NCBI GenBank assembly: GCA_025061985.1
Contig: JANXAW010000030.1
Coordinates: forward strand, 30,172 to 94,171
From: Fimbriimonadales bacterium
Lineage (GTDB): Bacteria > Armatimonadota > Fimbriimonadia > Fimbriimonadales > GBS-DC
Direction: 5' to 3'
Length of the DNA: 64,000 nt
The position numbers were made by a program, and so were the translations under genes. The notes under the pieces are model-generated. The model was not told the origin of the DNA, ran no database searches, and saw only the letters and a program-made list of their open reading frames with translations. Below are positions 18,390 to 26,811 of the stretch, piece by piece (within the stretch, counting starts at the first letter, position 1; the number at the start of each line of letters is the position of its first letter).

Positions 18390-18694
18390 TACTTCACGAG
18401 TGCCTTAGGCAGTGGCTGCTGCGCTACGGCGAACCGTTTCAGGTAGGGGAGCAGACCCATTACGGCTTGTTCTTCCAGCCACCTGCGGGGTTGTTGCGCT
18501 GGCATTTCAGCCCCGAAGCCCTCGCCGAGCTGCCACGCCCCCTATGGGCAGTGATGCTCACGCCCGATGTGGCGTTAGAAGCCGACTCTGCCCTTTGGTG
18601 GCGAGAGCGTCTCCATCGCGTGCTGCGCACCCTCGAGTTTCGCGTAGGCACGACGCCCCTCTATCGGCTCCTGCTGATTGCGCTTGTCTCCTAA
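18386..18694 (+). CDS. Hypothetical, phage-cassette associated
   Basis: 102 aa, translationally coupled (ATGA) to the preceding gp6-like ORF. Confidence 0.45.
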   Translation: MILHECLRQWLLRYGEPFQVGEQTHYGLFFQPPAGLLRWHFSPEALAELPRPLWAVMLTPDVALEADSALWWRERLHRVLRTLEFRVGTTPLYRLLLIALVS

Positions 18695-18742
18695 CCTCAG
18701 TCGGGTACACTATGCAGGCAATTTGCACAGCAGGAGCGCGGT

Positions 18743-19717
18743 ATGGCGGTCAAACTCTTTCGCGAGGCAATCCGCGAAGCCTTAATAGAGGAAATGGAGC
18801 GCGACCCGAATGTGATCCTGATGGGCGAAGACATCGGGCGCTACCAAGGCTCGTTCCGCGTAACGGAAGGCTTGTTCCAGCGCTTTGGACCCAAGCGCGT
18901 TTGGGATACCCCCATCTCAGAGCCGGGCTTCGTCGCCATCGCCATCGGCGCAGCCATTGAGGGGCTACGCCCTGTGGTGGAGATGATGACTTGGAGCTTC
19001 GCGCTGCTGGCGTTTGACCAAATCATCAACCACGCTGCCAAAATCCTCTACAAGTCGGGCGGGGCGTGCCCTGTGCCGATTGTGATTCGCGGTCCTGCAG
19101 GACCAGGGCGCCAGTTGGCAGCACAGCACTCCAATAGTGTGGAGGCGTGGCTGGCGCATACACCAGGGCTAAAAGTTGTGCTGCCTAGCACCCCCGCGGA
19201 TGCCAAGGGCTTGCTCAAGACCGCCATCCGCGACAACAACCCCGTGATGTTTATCGAACACCCGCGCCTGTATCTCACCAAGGGCGAAGTGCCAGAGGGC
19301 GAGTACACCATCCCGTTTGGCGTGGCGGATATCAAGCGACGAGGGCGCGATGTGACGATTGTCACCTACTCGCGTGGCGTGCAAATTGCGCTCAACGCTG
19401 CTGAGCAACTTGCGGAGCAGGGCATCGAGGTGGAAGTGATTGACCTGCGCACCTTAGTGCCCTGCGATTGGGAGACCGTGTTCAACTCGGTGCGGCGCAC
19501 GCACCGCGCGATTGCCCTGCACGACGACACTCGCTATGTCGGCTTTGGCGCGGAAATCGCCGCGCAAATCCAAGAGCACGCGTTTGACTACTTAGATGCC
19601 CCTGTGTTGCGCGTGGCGGGCGCTGATGTGCCAATGCCCTACAACCGCCACCTTGAGGCATTAGCAATCCCAAACGAGCAGCGCGTGATAGAGGCTGTGC
19701 GCGAAGTTTTGGCGTAA
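18743..19717 (+). CDS. pdhB: Pyruvate/2-oxoacid dehydrogenase E1 component beta subunit
   Basis: NVILMGEDIGRYQGSFRVTEGLFQRFGPKRVWDTPISEPGFVAIAIGAAIEGLRPVVEMMTWSFALLAFDQIINHAAK. Confidence 0.95.
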   Translation: MAVKLFREAIREALIEEMERDPNVILMGEDIGRYQGSFRVTEGLFQRFGPKRVWDTPISEPGFVAIAIGAAIEGLRPVVEMMTWSFALLAFDQIINHAAKILYKSGGACPVPIVIRGPAGPGRQLAAQHSNSVEAWLAHTPGLKVVLPSTPADAKGLLKTAIRDNNPVMFIEHPRLYLTKGEVPEGEYTIPFGVADIKRRGRDVTIVTYSRGVQIALNAAEQLAEQGIEVEVIDLRTLVPCDWETVFNSVRRTHRAIALHDDTRYVGFGAEIAAQIQEHAFDYLDAPVLRVAGADVPMPYNRHLEALAIPNEQRVIEAVREVLA

Positions 19718-19727
19718 GGAGGCAAGT

Positions 19728-20978
19728 ATGCACACGATTATTATGCCGAAAATGGGCGACGCGATGGAGGAAGGCACGCTGGTTCGCTGGCTCAAGCGCG
19801 AAGGCGATCCAGTGCAGGAAGGCGAGCCGATCGCTGAGATTGCCACCGACAAGGCGACGGTTGAGATTGAGGCACCTGCATCGGGCGTGTTGCGCGGGAT
19901 TCGCGTGGCGGAGGGCGCCGTTGTGCCTGTAAACACCCCGCTGGCGTATATCCTTCAAGAGGGCGAGGAGTTGCCCAGCGAGACCGACGGCAAAGCAACA
20001 GCGCCTTCGGCAACGCCTGCTCCTGCGCCTGCAGAGCCCGCAGCTGCGTCGGCGCCTTCAGCAGCTCCCGCGCCTACAGATGGCGGTACACGCATCCTTG
20101 CCTCACCCCTCGCCCGCAAAATCGCTGCCGAGCACGGGATTGACCTCGCCCTCATTAAGGGCACAGGTCCCAAAGGGCGGATTGTAGAACGCGATGTGCT
20201 GGCGTACATTCAGGCACAGAAAGCCGCTGCACCTCAGCCTGCGGTTGCGCCAGTTGTCGCGCCCGAACCCGCGCCTGCAGTCGCTGCACCTGCAGCTGCC
20301 GAGCGCGTAGAAAGCCTTAACCGCCTGCGCTTGATTACCGCGCAGCGTACCACCGAAGCGCACCAGACCATCCCCCACTTCTACCTCACGATGGAAATCG
20401 ATATGGAAAACGCGCTCGCGCTGCGCCAACAGCTGAACCAGTTAGACGAATCGCTACGCATCAGCATAAACGACCTGATTGTCAAAGCGTGCGCCGTTGC
20501 GCTTGAGAAGCACCCCGTCATCAACGCGCGCTACCAAGATGGGCAACTGGTGTACCCCAACGGGGTCCATATCGGGATTGCCGTTGCGGTAGAGCAAGGG
20601 CTGTTGGTGGCGGTGGTCAAGCACTGCGAGGGCAAGTCGCTACGACGGATTGCCCAAGAGGCGCAAGCGCTCATTCAAAAGGCGCGCGAGGGCAAACTGC
20701 TCCCCGACGAAATGACGGGCAACACCTTCACTGTGTCTAACTTGGGGATGTTCGGGATCGAGCAGTTTACGGCAATCATCAACCCACCTGCAAGCGCGAT
20801 TTTGGCAGTGGGCGCGACCAAGCGCATACCTGTCGTGCAGGAGGATGGCTCCATCGTCGCGCGTCATCGGATGAAGGTCACGCTGTCATGCGACCATCGC
20901 GTGATTGATGGCGCAGTTGGCGCCCAGTTCCTGCAGACGCTCAAACACATTTTGGAGAACCCGCTGCTGATGCTGTAG
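19728..20978 (+). CDS. pdhC: 2-oxoacid dehydrogenase E2 (dihydrolipoamide acyltransferase)
   Basis: Lipoyl domain (GEPIAEIATDKATVEIEAPASG), Ala/Pro linker, E3-binding domain (ASPLARKIAAEHGIDLALIKGTGPKGRIVERDV), catalytic motif DHRVIDGAVGAQFL. Confidence 0.95.
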   Translation: MHTIIMPKMGDAMEEGTLVRWLKREGDPVQEGEPIAEIATDKATVEIEAPASGVLRGIRVAEGAVVPVNTPLAYILQEGEELPSETDGKATAPSATPAPAPAEPAAASAPSAAPAPTDGGTRILASPLARKIAAEHGIDLALIKGTGPKGRIVERDVLAYIQAQKAAAPQPAVAPVVAPEPAPAVAAPAAAERVESLNRLRLITAQRTTEAHQTIPHFYLTMEIDMENALALRQQLNQLDESLRISINDLIVKACAVALEKHPVINARYQDGQLVYPNGVHIGIAVAVEQGLLVAVVKHCEGKSLRRIAQEAQALIQKAREGKLLPDEMTGNTFTVSNLGMFGIEQFTAIINPPASAILAVGATKRIPVVQEDGSIVARHRMKVTLSCDHRVIDGAVGAQFLQTLKHILENPLLML

Positions 20979-20994
20979 TTGGGGCTATTTCCCT

Positions 20995-21140
20995 GTAGCG
21001 TCGGCGTCCTCGCCAACGAAAAAAAAAAGCGCGCAGTGTCGCCCTTGCGGACGCTATGGTAGCGTTGGCGTCCCGCCGACGAAAGACCTGTGGCGTTGGT
21101 GCTCCGCCGACAGTGTAGGAGCAGACCCTTATGTCTGCCC
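20995..21140. repeat. Cluster of GTAGCGTYGGCGTCCYCGCCRACGAAA repeat units plus a GCAGAC...GTCTGC hairpin
   Basis: Units near 20995-21022, 21059-21085 and 21090-21115; adjacent gcagacccttatgtctgc. Confidence 0.6.
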
Positions 21141-21155
21141 AAGCGCGTTGATAGA

Positions 21156-21986
21156 ATGCTGGCGCGGATTGCATATCTGTTTGTGGGACTAAACCTGCTA
21201 GTAGCGATTGCCACAGTGGTGGGCAGCGGGCTGTTGTTCAGCGGCGTGCCCAACCTGCCGCCACTCAACTACGACCGCTTGTCCCGCACGCTGGGCATCC
21301 TTTGCACGCTCTTTGGGATTGGCGCCTCGCTGTTTCATATGGCGCATACCCAAGGCTGGCGCGCTACCCTGTGGCTGCTGAGCATCTGCACGGTACTGGC
21401 AGGCGCAGTGGAGCTAATCGGCATCCTCACGGGGTTCCCCTTCGGTCCCTACGAATACACGGATCGTCTGGGACCGAAGTTTCTGGGGCACTTGCCCTAC
21501 ATCATCCCGCCCTCGTGGTTTATGATGCTTTACCCCGCCTTGCACATCAGCTTCATGCTGCAGCTACCGCGCTGGGCGGTGCCGTTCAGCGCAGCAGCAC
21601 TGCTGACGCTGTGGGATGTAGCGATGGATGCAGCGGTTTCCACCTCGCGCGTCAACCCTGGCACGGCAGCGTTCGTGTACTGGCTGTGGGATGTAGACGG
21701 CGCGTTCTATGGAATGCCGTTGCAAAACTGGCTGGGCTGGTTTGCGACAGGGCTACTGCTCAGCTGGGTGTACCTGAAGGTTGTGCCTGAATGGCGCCCG
21801 TCGCATGCGCTGACGCCTTTAGTTATCTGGCTGATTCAGGGCGCAACGATGGCGGGACTGGCGTTTTGGATCAAGCGCCCGCTTGCCACTTTGATCTGGA
21901 GTGTAGGGGCATTGGTGGTGGTCAGGCTGGCGCTGGTCAAGCGGCGCGAGACATCCACCGCATCTGTAGGGGGTACGACGGCATAG
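21156..21986 (+). CDS. Carotenoid biosynthesis protein, CruF-like
   Basis: Polytopic; GFPFGPYEYTDRLGPKFLGHLPYIIPPSWFMMLYPALHI...LWDVAMDAAVS...GAFYGMPLQNWLGWFATG, typical of the Caroten_synth/CruF family. Confidence 0.85.
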   Translation: MLARIAYLFVGLNLLVAIATVVGSGLLFSGVPNLPPLNYDRLSRTLGILCTLFGIGASLFHMAHTQGWRATLWLLSICTVLAGAVELIGILTGFPFGPYEYTDRLGPKFLGHLPYIIPPSWFMMLYPALHISFMLQLPRWAVPFSAAALLTLWDVAMDAAVSTSRVNPGTAAFVYWLWDVDGAFYGMPLQNWLGWFATGLLLSWVYLKVVPEWRPSHALTPLVIWLIQGATMAGLAFWIKRPLATLIWSVGALVVVRLALVKRRETSTASVGGTTA

Positions 21987-21999
21987 ATGCCGTCGTACC
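21972..21999. terminator. Perfect 13-bp hairpin between convergent genes, stop codon in loop
   Basis: ggtacgacggcat-ag-atgccgtcgtacc; TAG of the cruF-like gene is 21984-21986. Confidence 0.65.
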
Positions 22000-22007
22000 G
22001 AAGGGGC

Positions 22008-23120
22008 TTACTGCTGCACGCGCTTGATGGTGCAGCCAAACGCGCGGGTCTCCTTCACGGGCGGTTCCTTGCCAGCCAGAAGTGCATCCAGCGCGTTCTT
22101 GAGGTCGCGCTGGGTCACATTCTGTGGGTTCTGGCTGTCGTCGATTCGCCCGTGATAGCGCAAGCGGAAGTTCGAATCCACCACGAACACTTCAGGCGTG
22201 ACACGCGCGCGATACAGGTCTGCTACGCGGTTGCCTTCATCTTTGAGCACGGGGAAGGTGAAGCCCTTCTCGCGGGCGTGTCGCGCTACCTCCTCCGCAG
22301 GCTCCGTGCGGTTGGAGTTGATACCGATGAACTGCACGCCTTTAGGGCTGTATTCGCGGGCGAGCGCCGCAATGCGCTCATCGTAATCCAGCGAGATCGG
22401 GCAGCGCGTCGCGATGAAAATAATCACGATAAGCTTCTTGTCGCGAATGTCGTACAAGGTGACGCGCTCAGGCAACCCCTCACGGCGGTTCACATTCGGC
22501 AAGGTAAAGTTGGGCACGCGCTGGCCAATCTCCAGCTTTTCGGGTTGCCCTGATGCAGCTGCTGGGGTTTGACCCTGCGGTTGCTGCCCGTATTGCGAGC
22601 TGGCGAAGTAGCTCAGCAGCTCTGCTGCATGATTGCTCGTGCCCGCCTTCTCGAATACCTTCTCAATCGTGCCGTCAGGCGCAATGACGAAGGTCGTGCG
22701 GCTGGCAAAGCCCATCGTGGTGCGCACGCCATACGCTTCGGCGACCTTGCCATCCGTGTCGGCAAGCACCACATGGCGCAGGTTGTGGCGTTTCGCAAAC
22801 GCCGCCTGCGTCTCAGGGGAATCCACACTAATCGCCAGCACCACGGCATACTTGGAGAGCCGCTCATACTCGTCGCGGATAGCGCAGTTTTGAGCCGTGC
22901 AGCCAGGCGTGTTCGATTTGGGATAGAACATCAGCACCACACGCTGACCGCGGTAGTCGCTGAGGCGGTGCACCTTACCGTCGCTTCCAACGAGGCTAAA
23001 ATCGGGGGCTTTGGAACCCTCTTTCAGCGGCGTTGCAGAGAACACTACGCTCCACACGCCCCACAGCAACACACCAATAGTAAACGGAATCAGCCACCAG
23101 AAACGGTTGCGCTTATGCAT
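22008..23120 (-). CDS. BCP-type peroxiredoxin domain fused to a second redoxin domain
   Basis: Domain 1: GSKAPDFSLVGSDGKVHRLSDYRGQRVVLMFYPKSNTPGCTAQNCAIRDEY; domain 2: IGQRVPNFTLPNVNRREG...IFIATRCPISLDYDERI...; C-terminal FGCTIKR. Confidence 0.85.
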   Translation of the reverse strand: MHKRNRFWWLIPFTIGVLLWGVWSVVFSATPLKEGSKAPDFSLVGSDGKVHRLSDYRGQRVVLMFYPKSNTPGCTAQNCAIRDEYERLSKYAVVLAISVDSPETQAAFAKRHNLRHVVLADTDGKVAEAYGVRTTMGFASRTTFVIAPDGTIEKVFEKAGTSNHAAELLSYFASSQYGQQPQGQTPAAASGQPEKLEIGQRVPNFTLPNVNRREGLPERVTLYDIRDKKLIVIIFIATRCPISLDYDERIAALAREYSPKGVQFIGINSNRTEPAEEVARHAREKGFTFPVLKDEGNRVADLYRARVTPEVFVVDSNFRLRYHGRIDDSQNPQNVTQRDLKNALDALLAGKEPPVKETRAFGCTIKRVQQ

Positions 23121-23254
23121 GGTTCGCCAACCTCCCTATCAGGTTTAGACGCGCGCCCATGCGCGTGGTTCAGAGTATACCTGTTTGGGGGAACGGATCA
23201 CACCCGCTCGCCCCAGAGAGGAGGGCGCTCCAGAGACGCGAATAATTTCGAGTT

Positions 23255-23659
23255 GTGTCGCATCTAATCCGTGAGTATTGGCGCGAAATCGAGCAAGCCC
23301 TACAAACAGGCGATGCCACAGAAAACACGCATCGCCCCGCGTTGGTGCGCCTGCTGCAGCGCCTACAGCCCGACGCGCTGATTATCAACGAACCGAAGCG
23401 CATTGAATGCGGCGCGCCTGATTTAGCCGTGTAGCGCACATCAGGCGCGTGTGGATCAACAAAACGCATCGAGGGCATTGACGAAGTGGTGTGGCGGTTT
23501 CAGGTGGGGGGCTACCAAGTGTGCGACAAGTGGCTCAAAGACCGCCGCGAGCGCACGCTCAGCAACGCCGAAATCCAGACCTATCGGCGCATCGCCTTTG
23601 CGCTCGCGGAGACGATACGGCTGATGGGGGCGATAGACGAGGCAAGAGGTAAACTGTAA
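23255..23659 (+). pseudogene. Remnant of type ISP-like restriction-modification enzyme (N and C termini only, in-frame TAG)
   Basis: VSHLIREYWREIEQALQTGDATENTHRPALVRLLQRLQPDALIINEPKRIECGAPDLAV*RTSGACGSTKRIEGIDEVVWRFQVGGYQVCDKWLKDRRERTLSNAEIQTYRRIAFALAETIRLMGAIDEARGKL*; the NEPKRIECGAPD and VW.F.VGGYQVCDKWLKDRRERTLS motifs are typical of the two ends of that family. Confidence 0.8.
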
Positions 23660-23670
23660 TCGGTGAGCCT

Positions 23671-23883
23671 ATGAGCAAGTACTACGAGGCAATGCTGGAG
23701 CGCATTCAGAGCCTGCCTGAAGAAGAGCGCGAGCGCTGGGCGGAGTGGATTCTGAGCGAATTAGAGTCCGAGCAGCGCTGGCAAGAGTTGTTCGCCCGCT
23801 CTGATGAGATGCTAGCGCGCTGGGCGCAAGAAGCCCGCGAGGAACATGATCGCGGGAAGACCTTGCCACTGGAGTTAGAATGA
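23671..23883 (+). CDS. Antitoxin-like protein of a RelE/ParE-type TA pair
   Basis: MSKYYEAMLERIQSLPEEERERWAEWILSELESEQRWQELFARSDEMLARWAQEAREEHDRGKTLPLELE; ATGA overlap with the toxin frame. Confidence 0.75.
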   Translation: MSKYYEAMLERIQSLPEEERERWAEWILSELESEQRWQELFARSDEMLARWAQEAREEHDRGKTLPLELE

Positions 23884-24146
23884 AATCGCGCACCACGCGG
23901 CGGTTCCGCAAGGCACTGGAGAACCTGCCCCCAGAAGTGTAAAGGCAAGCAAAAGAGGCATACAAACTGTTCCAGCAGAACCCGTTCCACCCCAGTCTAC
24001 ATTTCAAGCGCGTGCACCCAACGGAGCCGCTCTACTCTGTGCGCATATCCCACAGCTACTGCGCGATTGGACTGTGGGAAAGCGACACAATCGTGTGGAT
24101 ACGGATCGGCTTACACGATGACTATGAACGCCTGCTTCGCTCGTAG
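23880..24146 (+). pseudogene. RelE/ParE-like toxin with in-frame TAA
   Basis: MKSRTTRRFRKALENLPPEV*RQAKEAYKLFQQNPFHPSLHFKRVHPTEPLYSVRISHSYCAIGLWESDTIVWIRIGLHDDYERLLRS*; TAA at 23940-23942, frame open on both sides. Confidence 0.8.
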
Positions 24147-24234
24147 GCAGTTCGCTGCTCGCGGTGCGCATTATTCTGTTTGGCGAAGCTCATTGAAATC
24201 GCTGGCGGCATAGGGTAAAATTTCGATGCTGCGC

Positions 24235-24325
24235 GGAGGGGTGGCCGAGTGGCTGAAGGCGGCGGTCTTGAAAACCGCATCCCACCTCGTGTGGGACGGG
24301 GGTTCGAATCCCTCCCCCTCCGCCA
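24235..24325 (+). tRNA. tRNA-Ser (anticodon TGA), CCA encoded
   Basis: ggagggg...gcggtctTGAaaaccgc...ggttcgaatcc...cccctccgCCA. Confidence 0.96.
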
Positions 24326-24359
24326 GCTTCTGTTTTTTGCATAGGAAGGAGAGAGGGGC

Positions 24360-25736
24360 GTGAAGCGCTGGCTACTTCGCCTTCTGGTGGCCACGGTAGG
24401 GGCGCTTAGCTCATATATGGGGCTGAGCGTGGTGCTGTTTGTGTTGAGCCTTCATCGTGCAAGCCTTTCCCACCAAGCGCATGCTGCGCGTCCCTTGCCT
24501 ACGCTCCGCGCTGAAGACCGTATACTGATTATCGCTCCGCATCCCGACGACGAGGTGTTAGGGTGTGGCGGGTTGATCGCAACGGCAGCTCAGCAGGGCA
24601 TCCCCGTGCGGGTGGTGTATCTGACATGTGGGGATGGGTTCGCAGCGGCAGCGGCGTTGGTAGCGCGCAAGGCGCCTCAGCCACGAGAGTGCCTGGTGCT
24701 AGGGCAGTTGCGCCAGCAAGAGGCGCGCCACGCGCTGCAACAGTTGGGGCTAAGCCCCGACGCTGCCGTATTTCTAGGCTACCCCGATAGGGGACTGCTG
24801 CCGATGCTACTGGCTCCTGGGAAGGCTTACCGCGCGCCTGCAACCCAAGCCCATGCGGTTCCTTACGCCACTGCGCTGACCCCCAACGCGCCGTACACAC
24901 CTCAGGCACTTGTGGCAGACCTACGCCGCGTGCTGGCAGAGTTCCAGCCTACGCGCGTGTTCACCACCCACCCGCTGGACGACCACGAAGACCACATGGC
25001 AGCCGCACTCCTAACGCGCGAGGCAATCGCCCAAGCCCTTGCTGCAGGCGAGCTGAGGTGCGCTCCTGCGCTCTACTACTACCTTGTCCATCGAGGTGAC
25101 TGGCCCCTCCCGCAGGGATATCACCCTCAGCACGCCCTCAAGCCCCCTGTAGGGCTGGAATCACCCGCGTGGTACACCTTGCCCTTGGACGAGCCAATCC
25201 GAGCCCGCAAGCTGCGCGCCCTCCAAGCGCACAAATCCCAATACACCCTGATGACACGCTTCCTCAGCAGCTTCATACGGGCAAACGAACTGTTTGCACC
25301 AGACCCCTTGCGCGAATCGCTCCAGCCGTTCAACGACAATCCTGTCGTTCACTTGCAGCCCCGCGCGGATTTGGCTTATGTTGCTGCAGAGGGTGGTCGC
25401 GCAGGCGTGCGTGTGCGTGTGGAAACCCATAAGCCGTTCCGCTCCCCGTACCAACTGGAAATCACGCTGCTTACGGTGGATTCCGCAGGCAACTGGAACG
25501 CAACGCGCTGGCGTTACCCCAACCGTCGCTTGTGGGTACGGCGAGAAGAAGCGGTCTTGAAGCTCTGGCTCCCCCATCGGGCAATCCAGTCCGCCAAGCG
25601 CGCATATCTGATGGTGAGCACTAAGTTGTACGGGGCGGAGCTGGATCGGACAGGCTTCCTACAGGTGTCACTGCACGCGGCGTTCGCGGAATCGGATGCC
25701 CAACCTCGTAGGTCAACGCCTCGATACGCTCCATAA
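24360..25736 (+). CDS. PIG-L/LmbE-family deacetylase
   Basis: RILIIAPHPDDEVLGCGGLIATAAQQGIPVRVVYLTCGDG...TRVFTTHPLDDHEDHMAA. Confidence 0.9.
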   Translation: MKRWLLRLLVATVGALSSYMGLSVVLFVLSLHRASLSHQAHAARPLPTLRAEDRILIIAPHPDDEVLGCGGLIATAAQQGIPVRVVYLTCGDGFAAAAALVARKAPQPRECLVLGQLRQQEARHALQQLGLSPDAAVFLGYPDRGLLPMLLAPGKAYRAPATQAHAVPYATALTPNAPYTPQALVADLRRVLAEFQPTRVFTTHPLDDHEDHMAAALLTREAIAQALAAGELRCAPALYYYLVHRGDWPLPQGYHPQHALKPPVGLESPAWYTLPLDEPIRARKLRALQAHKSQYTLMTRFLSSFIRANELFAPDPLRESLQPFNDNPVVHLQPRADLAYVAAEGGRAGVRVRVETHKPFRSPYQLEITLLTVDSAGNWNATRWRYPNRRLWVRREEAVLKLWLPHRAIQSAKRAYLMVSTKLYGAELDRTGFLQVSLHAAFAESDAQPRRSTPRYAP

Positions 25737-26328
25737 TCAGCTCTGTGAACGCCTCACGTGCAGCGCGGTCTGTGCGCTCGCCAAAAAGCTTTCGGTAGTC
25801 CAGTGGCTCGCCGAATGCGACTTTGACGTGGGCGCGTCGGGGAAGCCTTGCGCCTTTGGGCCACGCCCGCTCCGTGCCTACGATTGCCGTCGGCACAACA
25901 GGTGCGCCTGACTGGCGCGCCAAAAGGGTCGCCCCTGGTGTTGGCGGCAGTAGGTACTTGCCCGTGCCGCGCGTGCCTTCGATGAAGATAAGCACCGCAC
26001 GCCCCTCACCGAGCCACTGCAGGGCTGTCCTAATCGCGCTTACATCCGCCGTGCCACGCTCCACAGGGAACGCTCCTAAGCGACGAATGAACCGCGCAAA
26101 CAGCCGATGCTCAAACAGCTCGGCTTTTGCCATATAGCGCAGCTCGCGCGGACACGCACAGCCAATCAACGGAGGGTCTAACACGCTGAGGTGGTTGGAA
26201 GCAACGATCAGCCCGCCCTCTAAGGGCACGCGCTCGGCACCAACCACCTCCAAGCGCCACATCAGGCGAGCAAAGCCCCGCACCAGCACCCATCCAATGC
26301 GATAGAGCCAATCGTTCGAACGAACCAT
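25621..26328 (-). CDS. plsC: 1-acyl-sn-glycerol-3-phosphate acyltransferase
   Basis: GGLIVASNHLSVLDPPLIG (NHxxxxD), GAFPVERG, IFIEGTRGTGKYLLP motifs. Confidence 0.9.
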   Translation of the reverse strand: MVRSNDWLYRIGWVLVRGFARLMWRLEVVGAERVPLEGGLIVASNHLSVLDPPLIGCACPRELRYMAKAELFEHRLFARFIRRLGAFPVERGTADVSAIRTALQWLGEGRAVLIFIEGTRGTGKYLLPPTPGATLLARQSGAPVVPTAIVGTERAWPKGARLPRRAHVKVAFGEPLDYRKLFGERTDRAAREAFTELIMERIEALTYEVGHPIPRTPRAVTPVGSLSDPAPPRTT

Positions 26329-26331
26329 CAG

Positions 26332-26748
26332 CTACTTCTCGATCACGAACTCACTGCGCACCTCTGTGGGCATACGCAGCGTTGCAGACGCAGAACAATA
26401 CTTCTCATCCGAAAGGCGGACCGCCTTCTCCACCATCGCTGGGTCTAAGTTGTTGCCTCGTAGGTAATGCGTAATCACCACCTTCGTAAAGCGTCGGGGA
26501 TGCTCTGGGTGTCGCTCCGCGTGGATTTCGATGCGATACTCGGTGAGTTCTTGCTTCATTTTGCGAAGAATCGCCACGACATCCATCCCCGTACAGGCAG
26601 CCACCGCCAGAAGCAAATGCTCCATTGGGGTGGCAGCAATGTCGTTGCCACCGACATTTGGGTGCGTGTCAAAAAGCACCTTGTGCCCCGACACATCGCA
26701 CGCTCCTTCAAATAGCATATTCCCCTTCCAAACTAGCTCGCCACTCAT
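26332..26748 (-). CDS. OsmC/OhrA-family protein
   Basis: MSGELVWKGNMLFEGACDVSGHKVLFD...ATPMEHLLLAVAACTGMDVVAIL...VRLSDEKYCSASATL. Confidence 0.88.
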   Translation of the reverse strand: MSGELVWKGNMLFEGACDVSGHKVLFDTHPNVGGNDIAATPMEHLLLAVAACTGMDVVAILRKMKQELTEYRIEIHAERHPEHPRRFTKVVITHYLRGNNLDPAMVEKAVRLSDEKYCSASATLRMPTEVRSEFVIEK

Positions 26749-26811
26749 AGCTCGAAGGATACCTGATGTGGCAGGAGGCGCGTCTTGCAAGGCGAACCTG
26801 TTCATTTAGCT

